The notes: generated by a model from the sequence alone, not told the origin. Positions 43,772 to 56,128 are shown, counted from the first letter of the stretch. The stretch: 64,000 nucleotides of DNA from Pseudomarimonas arenosa (GCF_014841215.1 NZ_JACYTR010000015.1:1-64000), one strand, 5' to 3'. Translations and numbers: made by a program.

Positions 43772-44668
43772 ATGCGTGTGCTTAGAGTTGCTTTGTGGTC
43801 TGTATTGATACTGCTGCCTTTCCCCGCCTATTCCGATTTCGATGTCTGGTCTTTGAATGCTTATCACCTTGGCTACAACAAGCGCTCAATCGACGGCTAT
43901 CGACAAGCCAAGTATGCGTATCTCAATGCCAACTACCTGTGCGGCGCCCAAGCCCCCGTGATCACGCTGGTGCAGGAAGTGATGGCACAAGCGGAAGCGG
44001 CCGAGATCTGTCCACCGCCGGCGGTCTATACGGTGCACCCGCAAAGTGCCCAGAACCCGCCTTGGAATCTGCGCGGTTTCAACAGCTACCGGGAAGGCTA
44101 CGCACTGATCATCCAGAACGCCACGGCCACTGCTGGCCACCAAGTGGTGTGTTATTTCAACGCCGATCAACGATTCACTTTGCAACCCAAGGATTTCATC
44201 CGACCTCCGGATATCGCCTTGATCCGCAACGTGGCCACCAATACCAAGACCTGGGTCGTCAATTTCCACGCACTGTTTGGCGCCATCGGCAACCGCCGTC
44301 AAGAAGTGGTGCGGCTGGGCAACATAGTTGCGCAACTGAAAGCACTGGTCGCCGCGGACTGCAGCAACATCGCAGTTTCCCGAGTGCTTGTGCTGGGTGA
44401 TTGGAACCTACCGGCAACCGATCAGGCGATCGCCGATTTCTTCACTGCAGCGGGGTTCACTCAGCCGCAAATACAACCGAACGGGGCCGATCAACTAACG
44501 ACGGTAAACCGGGCCGGCCAACTTGCCAGCAGTTACGATCACTTCGTCTGGGATGCCGGTGAAATGGACGTTACCTTTGATCAGATCTACACCCCACCGG
44601 AAGGTTACCTGCAATACTTCAAGAACACCTCGGATCATCTCGGCGTGCGCGCCAACGTGACCGACTAA
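43772..44668 (+). CDS. Exported endonuclease/exonuclease/phosphatase-fold protein
   Basis: The 298-residue product has a signal peptide (RVALWSVLILLPFPAYS) and the DNase-I-like fold markers in order: LNAYHLGYN at the first strand, VVNFHALFG, VLVLGDWNLP (the metal/phosphate GDWN motif) and SDHLGVRANV (catalytic SDH). QEV near residue 70 gives the Glu ligand. It could be a secreted nuclease, a sphingomyelinase-like phosphodiesterase or a toxin. The substrate cannot be fixed. A GGAGG lies about 5 bp before the start. Confidence 0.85.
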   Translation: MRVLRVALWSVLILLPFPAYSDFDVWSLNAYHLGYNKRSIDGYRQAKYAYLNANYLCGAQAPVITLVQEVMAQAEAAEICPPPAVYTVHPQSAQNPPWNLRGFNSYREGYALIIQNATATAGHQVVCYFNADQRFTLQPKDFIRPPDIALIRNVATNTKTWVVNFHALFGAIGNRRQEVVRLGNIVAQLKALVAADCSNIAVSRVLVLGDWNLPATDQAIADFFTAAGFTQPQIQPNGADQLTTVNRAGQLASSYDHFVWDAGEMDVTFDQIYTPPEGYLQYFKNTSDHLGVRANVTD

Positions 44669-44725
44669 AGTGCATGTATTCGTATCCGATATCAGATCGG
44701 CGATGCGAGAGCGAGAGGGCAGCAA

Positions 44726-45439
44726 ATGAAAGCGATGCTTCTATCGATTGCGGTAGTGTTGCTGGCGGGCTGCCAGCTAGCCCAGGAAAGGCAACACGGC
44801 GGCGACCCGCCAACCGGTGGATTCCGCGCTGACCTCGACAAGATCATCAAGAACATCGCGACCAAGCGCTGTCGCGATGATGGCGTCGACAACGATGAAC
44901 TCACCTATGGCAACGACCTTCTGGTTGGCGGCTACTACGTCCAGGATGGCGAGATCATCGATGCGATTCTGGACATCGATATGGATTCGGTGATTGTGGA
45001 TGTTGGGTCGCAAACGGTCACCATGAACATCACCTTCAGCGATCAGCCAACGGCGCCATTGGGCAACTACCAGTTGTTCCTGCCACTCACGCCCTATGTG
45101 GTGCTGACGAACAGCAATACGCCTGTGCCATCTCAACCCACCCCGGTAAAAGTGGCATTCACTCAACCCACCCAGTCGTACCAGCCACGTCAGACCATCA
45201 AGATCGAAACGCAAAGTGGCGATGCACCTGCTGGTTTGACCACTCTCTGGATTGCCTCCCCGATCAGCGGCCCGTCACCGCAGGCAGTGCAAGTGTCCGA
45301 CGCGGATGCGACAGCCGCCTTCAACTGCACCAACCTCGCTTCAATTACCGTCAGCGTATTCGCCCCCGAAGGCTCATTCAATGGCAGCGTAAAGATTGGC
45401 CCGGGCACGCAACCGGTGATCGTATTGTCGCCGGAGTAG
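44726..45439 (+). CDS. Putative lipoprotein of unknown function
   Basis: The 237-residue product has a lipoprotein signal (MKAMLLSIAVVLLAGCQ, lipobox LAGC). The N-terminal third is helical and acidic. The rest is strand-rich with Pro/Thr segments (FTQPTQSYQPRQTIKIETQSG) ending in a TITVSVFAPEGSF-like beta domain. No family is recognised. Transcribed with the endonuclease-fold gene 57 bp upstream. Its stop lies 35 bp before the trailer end of the CRISPR array. Confidence 0.7.
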   Translation: MKAMLLSIAVVLLAGCQLAQERQHGGDPPTGGFRADLDKIIKNIATKRCRDDGVDNDELTYGNDLLVGGYYVQDGEIIDAILDIDMDSVIVDVGSQTVTMNITFSDQPTAPLGNYQLFLPLTPYVVLTNSNTPVPSQPTPVKVAFTQPTQSYQPRQTIKIETQSGDAPAGLTTLWIASPISGPSPQAVQVSDADATAAFNCTNLASITVSVFAPEGSFNGSVKIGPGTQPVIVLSPE

Positions 45440-45473
45440 AACTGACATTGTTCACCCCGTAATTCGGGTTCGC

Positions 45474-48400
45474 CGGTTCATCCCCGCGTGTGCGGGGAAC
45501 GCTCGACATGGCCGCTTGAATTCAGCGCGACGATCGGTTCATCCCCGCGTGTGCGGGGAACGCGATGTGCTTAACAAACGACTCCAGCTCATCCGCGGTT
45601 CATCCCCGCGTGTGCGGGGAACGCGCAGCCCGATGGATCTGAAGTGCACTCAAAGGCGGTTCATCCCCGCGTGTGCGGGGAACGCCACTGACAAGCCCCC
45701 GTCCCTCTCGCGGAACGCGGTTCATCCCCGCGTGTGCGGGGAACGCTGATGCACCCGGGCGCATGGATCGAGGCGTGCCGGTTCATCCCCGCGTGTGCGG
45801 GGAACGCGCGGACGCGCTAAGCGTTGAGATCGGGCCGATCACGGTTCATCCCCGCGTGTGCGGGGAACGCGGCTGCAGGAGATTGCGCGCCGTGAGGAGC
45901 GGCGGTTCATCCCCGCGTGTGCGGGGAACGCGCGGACGCGCTAAGCGTTGAGATCGGGCCGATCACGGTTCATCCCCGCGTGTGCGGGGAACGCGTTCCA
46001 TCGAGCGCTGAGCCTTGGCTATGGGCCGGTTCATCCCCGCGTGTGCGGGGAACGCGCTGGCCAGTAGATCGCCGGCGGTCTGGCCGTTCGGTTCATCCCC
46101 GCGTGTGCGGGGAACGCGTCACCACGTCAGACGAATTGCTCTGCGATTGCGGTTCATCCCCGCGTGTGCGGGGAACGCGATGAGCTGCCGGTTGATGTTA
46201 ACGGCATCGCCGGTTCATCCCCGCGTGTGCGGGGAACGCGTCGGATGAGCATGTGCATGATGCCCATTCGAACGGTTCATCCCCGCGTGTGCGGGGAACG
46301 CGCTCCAAGCTGCGCGCAGGCGTCAGCGAACGACGGTTCATCCCCGCGTGTGCGGGGAACGCAACTCCTGTGCAGGGTGGAATTTCGATTGATCCGGTTC
46401 ATCCCCGCGTGTGCGGGGAACGCCCTTTCAGCACCACCGGCACCCTCACCCATTCCGGTTCATCCCCGCGTGTGCGGGGAACGCGAGTTCGGTATCACTC
46501 CGGCCGCGGAGGTCGACGGTTCATCCCCGCGTGTGCGGGGAACGCGCTGGGGTGAAGCACAACGCGCAGAACATGGACGGTTCATCCCCGCGTGTGCGGG
46601 GAACGCTGCGGACCAGTTTTCGCCCTGCTCCTGTGCGCCGGTTCATCCCCGCGTGTGCGGGGAACGCTGCTGAGCGCTGTGAGCCTGGAACCCTGAAATC
46701 GGTTCATCCCCGCGTGTGCGGGGAACGCGGCATTTGCGTGATCAACACACAGCGAATGCCCGGTTCATCCCCGCGTGTGCGGGGAACGCCACCACATCCG
46801 GCGTAGCAGCCGAGTTGAGCGCGGTTCATCCCCGCGTGTGCGGGGAACGCGCCATGCGTCGAAATCAGGGACAGGTAGATCAACGGTTCATCCCCGCGTG
46901 TGCGGGGAACGCACCCGTGTGGACTGGTAGCTGCCCTTGCCAGCCGGTTCATCCCCGCGTGTGCGGGGAACGCTATTGCTCTGAGTCGATACGCCACTGG
47001 CCCAGCGGTTCATCCCCGCGTGTGCGGGGAACGCGCGGATCACACCGGCCACAAAGCAGCTATCTACGGTTCATCCCCGCGTGTGCGGGGAACGTGCCGA
47101 AACGAAGCGTTCAGTTTGAACCCTGACCGGTTCATCCCCGCGTGTGCGGGGAACGCGACCCTGGGCATCTTGATGACGCCGGGCATGTCGGTTCATCCCC
47201 GCGTGTGCGGGGAACGCGGCTAGTTCCGCAAATGCTCAATACGCGCGACCGGTTCATCCCCGCGTGTGCGGGGAACGCGTCGAATGCGCCGCCGATGTCA
47301 GCCGTCACTGCGGTTCATCCCCGCGTGTGCGGGGAACGCTTCCAGCCAATCATGTTGGTGTCGGATTGGTACGGTTCATCCCCGCGTGTGCGGGGAACGC
47401 GAGAACTACGGGCTCGCCGTGATGGCGGCGGGCGGTTCATCCCCGCGTGTGCGGGGAACGCGGTCTGCCGGTTGTAGTTCACTGAGCGCCAAACGGTTCA
47501 TCCCCGCGTGTGCGGGGAACGCTACAGGACAGCGCCCGACGGAAGTTCCTCCCACTGGTTCATCCCCGCGTGTGCGGGGAACGCCCCTTCGATCCCTGAT
47601 TGAGCAGAGGTATGAGCGGTTCATCCCCGCGTGTGCGGGGAACGCTGAGCCCCGCGGCGCCCGGGCTTAACGAAGGCCGGTTCATCCCCGCGTGTGCGGG
47701 GAACGCGTAGCATTCGTGCAACAACTTCGATCCGTCGGCGGTTCATCCCCGCGTGTGCGGGGAACGCGCGCTTTCTGATCCTTGGTTATTGCTGCGGATG
47801 GGTTCATCCCCGCGTGTGCGGGGAACGCTACCGCAAAGAGTGGAACGAACAGGTGCAGGCCGGTTCATCCCCGCGTGTGCGGGGAACGCCCTGGATACTC
47901 GCTGTACCGCGGACTGAGTCCCGGTTCATCCCCGCGTGTGCGGGGAACGCGCGCGATCAAGCAGCCGGGCCAGTAGTCCAGCCGGTTCATCCCCGCGTGT
48001 GCGGGGAACGCGCTCAAGTGCCGCGAGGATCGGTGCGGAAAGTCGGTTCATCCCCGCGTGTGCGGGGAACGCGTCGGCGTTCGTACACGTCTGCAGCAGA
48101 CAGACGGTTCATCCCCGCGTGTGCGGGGAACGCCACCAAGCCGCCTGAGATGTTCAACACAGCGACGGTTCATCCCCGCGTGTGCGGGGAACGCTCGCCC
48201 CAACCGATCACCTGCACCACAAACCGCGGTTCATCCCCGCGTGTGCGGGGAACGCCCGATGGGGTCAGCTACACCCTCGACAGCATGCGGTTCATCCCCG
48301 CGTGTGCGGGGAACGCGTTAAGGCAGTGGCATTACCATTGTCAAACGTCGGTTCATCCCCGCGTGTGCGGGGAACGCTAGGTCGGAGTCCTCGATATAGA

Positions 48401-51400
48401 CGTCGCGGCCGGTTCATCCCCGCGTGTGCGGGGAACGCCGTGGCGGGTACCAGTGACAGCTCACCGCCGACGGTTCATCCCCGCGTGTGCGGGGAACGCC
48501 ACGCTGGCGGTGACCACGACCGACGGCCGCACGGTTCATCCCCGCGTGTGCGGGGAACGCTTCGTTATGGCCGTCAAGTTCGGTTCCGACATCGGTTCAT
48601 CCCCGCGTGTGCGGGGAACGCGCTGGGCGCGACTGTTTACCAATCCGGCGAGCCGGTTCATCCCCGCGTGTGCGGGGAACGCTCCTGGGCCGCCTGCTTC
48701 CAGCGCAGCACTTCCGGTTCATCCCCGCGTGTGCGGGGAACGCGTAGTGTTCGGCCGAACCTCGATGCCGAGTTTCGGTTCATCCCCGCGTGTGCGGGGA
48801 ACGCTTGCGCCGAGTTCTGATGACAGACGTCGACAACGGTTCATCCCCGCGTGTGCGGGGAACGCACCACTGCGAGCGCATAAATGGCAAACACCAGCGG
48901 TTCATCCCCGCGTGTGCGGGGAACGCGAGCGCATCAGCTTCGGCGCCACTACTACCGGCGGTTCATCCCCGCGTGTGCGGGGAACGCTGATTGATGGCGG
49001 GTCGTACGGCATCGCGAAACGGTTCATCCCCGCGTGTGCGGGGAACGCATGCCGCAGGACGACGTGTTTCACGTCCCTGGCGGTTCATCCCCGCGTGTGC
49101 GGGGAACGCGAACAAAAAATACGAGTCTAGGTAGCTCCAGTCGGTTCATCCCCGCGTGTGCGGGGAACGCCGCATGCCATCCATGCGCGCCTGAAGCCAG
49201 GCCGGTTCATCCCCGCGTGTGCGGGGAACGCGTTCAAGCAGACCTGGCGGGAGCGGGTTACGCCGGTTCATCCCCGCGTGTGCGGGGAACGCCCCCATCA
49301 CTTGGGTGGATGACGGCAACCACTCGGTTCATCCCCGCGTGTGCGGGGAACGCTAGGTGCTCGTGCGTTTTTCCAATCCTGGGAACGGTTCATCCCCGCG
49401 TGTGCGGGGAACGCCGAAATGCACTCGCCAATTTCTAACGCGAACTCGGTTCATCCCCGCGTGTGCGGGGAACGTGTTTGGGTTCTCCCAACGCTTATCG
49501 CCGCGAACGGTTCATCCCCGCGTGTGCGGGGAACGCGCGCAGGTTCCAGATGAAGTTGTGCGTGTACTCGGTTCATCCCCGCGTGTGCGGGGAACGCTGA
49601 TCCAGCGTGATCGTTGTTCCCTGCCGAGCCGGTTCATCCCCGCGTGTGCGGGGAACGCTCCCGAGAGCGGCGCAAGAGCTGCAACAATATCGGTTCATCC
49701 CCGCGTGTGCGGGGAACGCTCTGGATAGCAGAAAACACGGTGATTGATTGTCCGGTTCATCCCCGCGTGTGCGGGGAACGCCCACGCACAGTCGCCAGCC
49801 AGCGGGCACCTGACGGTTCATCCCCGCGTGTGCGGGGAACGCCTTCCAGGGCTTCCCGCTCTTTTGACTCACGCCGGTTCATCCCCGCGTGTGCGGGGAA
49901 CGCTCATGCTCACTCATGGGGGCTCTCCGGCTGGTCGGTTCATCCCCGCGTGTGCGGGGAACGCGCCACCCAACGACCGCGGCGGATCATCTCGGTCGGT
50001 TCATCCCCGCGTGTGCGGGGAACGCCGCGCCTCGGCACGATCGGCGATCATCGCGTGCGGTTCATCCCCGCGTGTGCGGGGAACGCATCTACTGCTGCCA
50101 CGTGAAGGACCGAATCAACGGTTCATCCCCGCGTGTGCGGGGAACGCGCCACTGCGGTCCAGGGATCACGAAGAATTCGCCGGTTCATCCCCGCGTGTGC
50201 GGGGAACGCCTCTCGGTTGGCGTTGTAGCCAATGCCCCCAGCGGTTCATCCCCGCGTGTGCGGGGAACGCAGCTGTTTCATCTCCTCCACCGTGCGCAAC
50301 GTCGGTTCATCCCCGCGTGTGCGGGGAACGCGCGAGGCGTTCCGTATGGCTTGCCGCATCCCTCGGTTCATCCCCGCGTGTGCGGGGAACGCGTTCCCGG
50401 TTGGGTCAGTGATGCGGCGCAGGCCGGTTCATCCCCGCGTGTGCGGGGAACGCGGAATAATTAGTCTGTCCCGTTGGCCCGCAAGCGGTTCATCCCCGCG
50501 TGTGCGGGGAACGCGTCGCGATTCCGCTGCCGAGCTTTACGCTCTACGGTTCATCCCCGCGTGTGCGGGGAACGCGCAAGAGGTCATTGACCGGGTCAAA
50601 GCGGGTGCGGTTCATCCCCGCGTGTGCGGGGAACGCGCTAGTGATGCCGTCGGCGTGGTTCTCGATCACGGTTCATCCCCGCGTGTGCGGGGAACGCGCC
50701 GGCTCAACATCGCGGCCCCAGTCAAGCGCCGGTTCATCCCCGCGTGTGCGGGGAACGCGGTCAGCAACCCGTCCATGTCTTCTCCCAGCCCGGTTCATCC
50801 CCGCGTGTGCGGGGAACGCTTTATCTGTGCCGCCCTTAGGCGGAAAAAACGCGGTTCATCCCCGCGTGTGCGGGGAACGCCCAGGGAGGCGAGCGGGGGA
50901 GGCGTGCAGGGGCGGTTCATCCCCGCGTGTGCGGGGAACGCGTGGCCCGATTGACCCGGATGTTACGCAGCACCGGTTCATCCCCGCGTGTGCGGGGAAC
51001 GCGACGTTCTGACGGATGTCGGCAGCGGTGAGCGCGGTTCATCCCCGCGTGTGCGGGGAACGCCCGACCGTGCCGCGGATATAGCCGTAGTGGTTCGGTT
51101 CATCCCCGCGTGTGCGGGGAACGCGCCCGCCGCGAGGGCGACATCAACGGCCAAGACGGTTCATCCCCGCGTGTGCGGGGAACGCGGCCCAACAGCCTAC
51201 ACCCCGGGGTCAACCGTCGGTTCATCCCCGCGTGTGCGGGGAACGCGCGGAAATAGCGGCTTTCGACACGCCGGCTGCCGGTTCATCCCCGCGTGTGCGG
51301 GGAACGCTGAAGGCGAAGAACCTGGCGCATCGTTTCCGACGGTTCATCCCCGCGTGTGCGGGGAACGCGTCCGGCGGCGGATCGCCACTCGGCGCAAGAG

Positions 51401-53992
51401 CCGGTTCATCCCCGCGTGTGCGGGGAACGCGGTATCGAGCCGCGAGCGCTGCGACTCCAGCGGGTTCATCCCCGCGTGTGCGGGGAACGCGGCAGCAGCA
51501 GCCCTGCTCTGAACGCGTTGCCCGGTTCATCCCCGCGTGTGCGGGGAACGCGATGGATGTGCGAATTGGAGCGTGAAGGGTGCCGGTTCATCCCCGCGTG
51601 TGCGGGGAACGCTACCGCCGGCAGCGTGCCGGCCTATCTATGGGCGGTTCATCCCCGCGTGTGCGGGGAACGCTGATAGTCGTTGCATTGCGATTCCTAT
51701 AGAGACGGTTCATCCCCGCGTGTGCGGGGAACGCGCTGACTAGGCAAAGCGGTCTACGTTTGTTAACGGTTCATCCCCGCGTGTGCGGGGAACGCATCCG
51801 GCCCGGTGACCGGCGTCAACGTCGTGCCGGTTCATCCCCGCGTGTGCGGGGAACGCGCGGTGAGCGCAGTTCTCAGGGACTACGACGACGGTTCATCCCC
51901 GCGTGTGCGGGGAACGCAAACCGATCACGTGGGGCTGCGTGAGTTGGTTCGGTTCATCCCCGCGTGTGCGGGGAACGCATCTGCATATCTGGATCGAACG
52001 CCCATCCATACGGTTCATCCCCGCGTGTGCGGGGAACGCCGTCAATCGCGAACGTACGCGACTCGCCGCGCCGGTTCATCCCCGCGTGTGCGGGGAACGC
52101 TGCGGCGTCGCCTCTGCTGACTATCTGCTGATCGGTTCATCCCCGCGTGTGCGGGGAACGCTGCTGGCGTCGCGAGAGCACCAAGCGGTGATCCGGTTCA
52201 TCCCCGCGTGTGCGGGGAACGCACCAAAACCGCCACCGACGACGGGGCCGGCAACGGTTCATCCCCGCGTGTGCGGGGAACGCGTGATGCCAATCGCCCA
52301 ATGCAATGAAACAGTCGGTTCATCCCCGCGTGTGCGGGGAACGCCATCGCCTTGGCGCGGAACTGATCGACCGACCAGCCGGTTCATCCCCGCGTGTGCG
52401 GGGAACGCGTCACTTCCTGATGGTACCCAAGCCAAGCACACGGTTCATCCCCGCGTGTGCGGGGAACGCGCATGGAGAGGCGCCGCAGAACCCGCGGGCG
52501 TCGGTTCATCCCCGCGTGTGCGGGGAACGCAGCTTTGTTAAGTGTCCCGTTGGACAAGTAGACGGTTCATCCCCGCGTGTGCGGGGAACGCCCGCGCGAG
52601 CCGGTTGATGTTAACGGCATCGCCGGTTCATCCCCGCGTGTGCGGGGAACGCTCGTTGAAGGTGCACGAAGGCGCAGAGAGCGGCGGTTCATCCCCGCGT
52701 GTGCGGGGAACGCTAGCGCGCAGTGGCAGCCGTCGCGCTCAAGTTCGGTTCATCCCCGCGTGTGCGGGGAACGCGTGCGCGGGGGCAGCTGGTCGAGTTC
52801 TTCGCACGGTTCATCCCCGCGTGTGCGGGGAACGCTCCTCTTCGAGTCTCGCCGTTTCGTCGGCCAACGGTTCATCCCCGCGTGTGCGGGGAACGCGTCC
52901 TGGGGATCAGTCCGCAGCAGGCCGAAGAAGGTTCATCCCCGCGTGTGCGGGGAACGCGTCCACTGGCTGATCGCAGCACTGAGCTGGGCCGGTTCATCCC
53001 CGCGTGTGCGGGGAACGCGCACATGCCGCTGATCACTTCGCGAAAATCGTCGGTTCATCCCCGCGTGTGCGGGGAACGCGTTTCACGTGGAAGCACCACA
53101 GTGATGACTTTCGGTTCATCCCCGCGTGTGCGGGGAACGCCCCTTGGCACTGGTTCGCCGCGATTCGGCAATCCGGTTCATCCCCGCGTGTGCGGGGAAC
53201 GCGGAGCCGGATTCGCGCCGACGCTCGACCGGCGCGGTTCATCCCCGCGTGTGCGGGGAACGCACCTACGCCAAGCGTTTAGCGCTCGCCCGGTTCATCC
53301 CCGCGTGTGCGGGGAACGCGTCGGGCGCTGTTGGTGACGTGCCGGTTTTGATGGTTCATCCCCGCGTGTGCGGGGAACGCCAGTGGTGGGACTTCGTGAG
53401 CTATCACCCGAACGGTTCATCCCCGCGTGTGCGGGGAACGCGTGTCGCCAACAGCTTCGGAATATCGCGATCAGCGGTTCATCCCCGCGTGTGCGGGGAA
53501 CGCCCTTGCGGCTGGAACCGCATTGCCGTGGTGGACGGTTCATCCCCGCGTGTGCGGGGAACGCGTCAAATGCGCCTGGGTGGCGTGGCAAGCGGCCGGT
53601 TCATCCCCGCGTGTGCGGGGAACGCGGTGCGTAATCAGGACGCAACCAAGAAGCCGGCGGTTCATCCCCGCGTGTGCGGGGAACGCGCGTCAGTTTTCGT
53701 GCTTGGGTTCGGTTTTGGCGGTTCATCCCCGCGTGTGCGGGGAACGCCCGAAAGCAAGCATTCACGGTCTACAACACGCGCGGTTCATCCCCGCGTGTGC
53801 GGGGAACGCTGGGGCATGACTGGCGTCACCGTGGTGAATGTCGGTTCATCCCCGCGTGTGCGGGGAACGCTCGGCCAGAACGCCAGTTAGCGCGGCGTTG
53901 GGCGGTTCATCCCCGCGTGTGCGGGGAACGCCGCCGGAAAAGTTGGCGCGGTGGCTTGTTGATCGGTTCATCCCCGCGTGTGCGGGGAACGC
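45474..53992 (-). CRISPR. Type I-E CRISPR array, 140 repeats and 139 spacers
   Basis: Read on the plus strand each 29-nt repeat is C then GGTTCATCC, a CCCCGC/GCGGGG palindrome and GGAACGC. Read on the minus strand it begins GCGTTCCCCGC and ends GATGAACCG, matching type I-E repeats processed by Cas6e. Transcription is leftward from the leader next to cas2. Counting by hand, repeats begin at 45474 and the last starts at 53964. The period is 61 bp with exceptions: most spacers are 32 nt, ten are 33, two 34, one 35, one 31 and one 27. Repeats are nearly invariant, with a final T instead of C at 47067 and 49447 and a different first base in five. Confidence 0.99.
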
Positions 53993-54057
53993 ACTTCTTC
54001 CAACTCGCTGTTTATCCTACGAAAAAGCAGCGACTGAAATTCTACCAACCTGAACTG
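53993..54057 (-). promoter_or_regulatory. CRISPR leader
   Basis: The 65-bp AT-richer stretch between the first leader-side repeat and the cas2 stop is the expected leader, read leftward. It ends next to the youngest spacer. I found no exact match to the IHF consensus (WATCAANNNNTTR) and no clear -35/-10, so the array promoter may lie partly within cas2. Confidence 0.7.
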
Positions 54058-55282
<1,225 letters not shown>

Positions 55283-55283
<1 letters not shown>

Positions 55284-55771
55284 CAGATCTCTTCCGCCAG
55301 CCTCAGCGTGTCTTGAATCAGCTGTGGCGAGAGGAAATAGCCACTGCCGTGTACCCGGGTCGAGCAGGGGGCGACCTGTGGGACCAGTCCGGCACGCTTG
55401 GCCAACACCAACGTGCCGCAGGTACCAATGTGGGGAATACGCAGGTGCGCCGCCGCTCGTCTTCCCCGCTGCTCATCGATCAGCAATGAACCTTCGAGTC
55501 GCAGCGCCAGCGCGATCGCCTTCTTCTCGCCGGGGTCGAGCGACAGGGCAATGAGTTCGTCGGCAAGCGCCTCATCCTCGCAGACTTCGAGCACGCCTTT
55601 CTCGCAGGCTCGGAGGATGGATGCGGACCCCGCCGTGGCCGCCCGTTCGACGCACTCGTGAATCACAGTTCGGGGGACCAGCACTCGCCCCCACAGGGCT
55701 ACCGGCCACGGCAGGCCATCGAGCCCCGCCAAGGCGATCAGCGGTCCGCTATCGGCGACGATGATCCGCAT
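55283..55771 (-). CDS. DUF3368-type PIN-like toxin inside the cas operon
   Basis: The 162-residue product fits the DUF3368 PIN-fold family: VADSGPLIALAGL (first acidic residue), RVLVPRTVIHECV, LDPGEKKAIALAL (second acidic residue), LLIDEQRGRRAA (third) and IGTCGTLVLAKRAGLV. It is probably a ribonuclease toxin. The start ATG at 55771 overlaps the antitoxin 3' end by 23 bp, and the stop overlaps the cas1 start. Its partner and position suggest a stability module carried by the CRISPR locus. The activity is inferred from the family. Confidence 0.85.
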
Positions 55772-56090
55772 CGAAGGCTTTGAGTTCAACGTCGAGTTCG
55801 CCCGCTTCATAGCGCACCACCGGCACCTGGTGGCTGGCGCAGGCTGCGAAGAACTCCGCCAGCGACAAGCCGGCTAGCTTCGCCGCCTGCCCCTGAGTGA
55901 CAACACCCTCGTCGAACAGACGCACCGCCAGTGAGACCATCACTCCCTGCTCAAGCAGCTTCTGGTCGAACGGCAGGGCCACAATCACCGGCCGACCATG
56001 CTTGGTCATCAGCGCGAGATGGCCCGCCTCGGCGCCCTTGATCAGCTCGCCAGTGCGGTCGCGAAGGTCTCGAACGGTGTAGGTTTCCAT
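55749..56090 (-). CDS. Antitoxin with Phd/YefM-like N-terminus and UPF0175-like C-terminus
   Basis: The 113-residue protein begins METYTVRDLRDRTGELIKG...LMTKHGRPVIVALPF, a Phd/YefM-type DNA-binding and dimerisation motif. It continues with AVRLFDEGVVTQGQAAKLAGLSLAEFFAAC, a UPF0175 (ribbon-helix-helix or helix-turn-helix) segment known beside DUF3368 toxins. It should bind and neutralise the toxin and repress its own promoter. I chose the ATG at 56090 because AGGAG lies 7 bp ahead. A near-palindrome at 56104-56125 is a likely operator. Confidence 0.85.
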   Translation of the reverse strand: METYTVRDLRDRTGELIKGAEAGHLALMTKHGRPVIVALPFDQKLLEQGVMVSLAVRLFDEGVVTQGQAAKLAGLSLAEFFAACASHQVPVVRYEAGELDVELKAFDADHRRR

Positions 56091-56103
56091 GGCTTGGCTC
56101 CTA

Positions 56104-56125
56104 TGTGCCCACATGTGATGGCACA
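56104..56125. promoter_or_regulatory. Near-palindromic candidate operator of the toxin-antitoxin pair
   Basis: The 22-bp stretch has outer arms TGTGCC/GGCACA and the inner perfect palindrome CACATGTG, offset by two bases. It lies between the cas6e stop and the antitoxin Shine-Dalgarno sequence, where an autoregulatory antitoxin would bind. Promoter elements were not clearly seen. Confidence 0.55.
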
Positions 56126-56128
56126 AAT

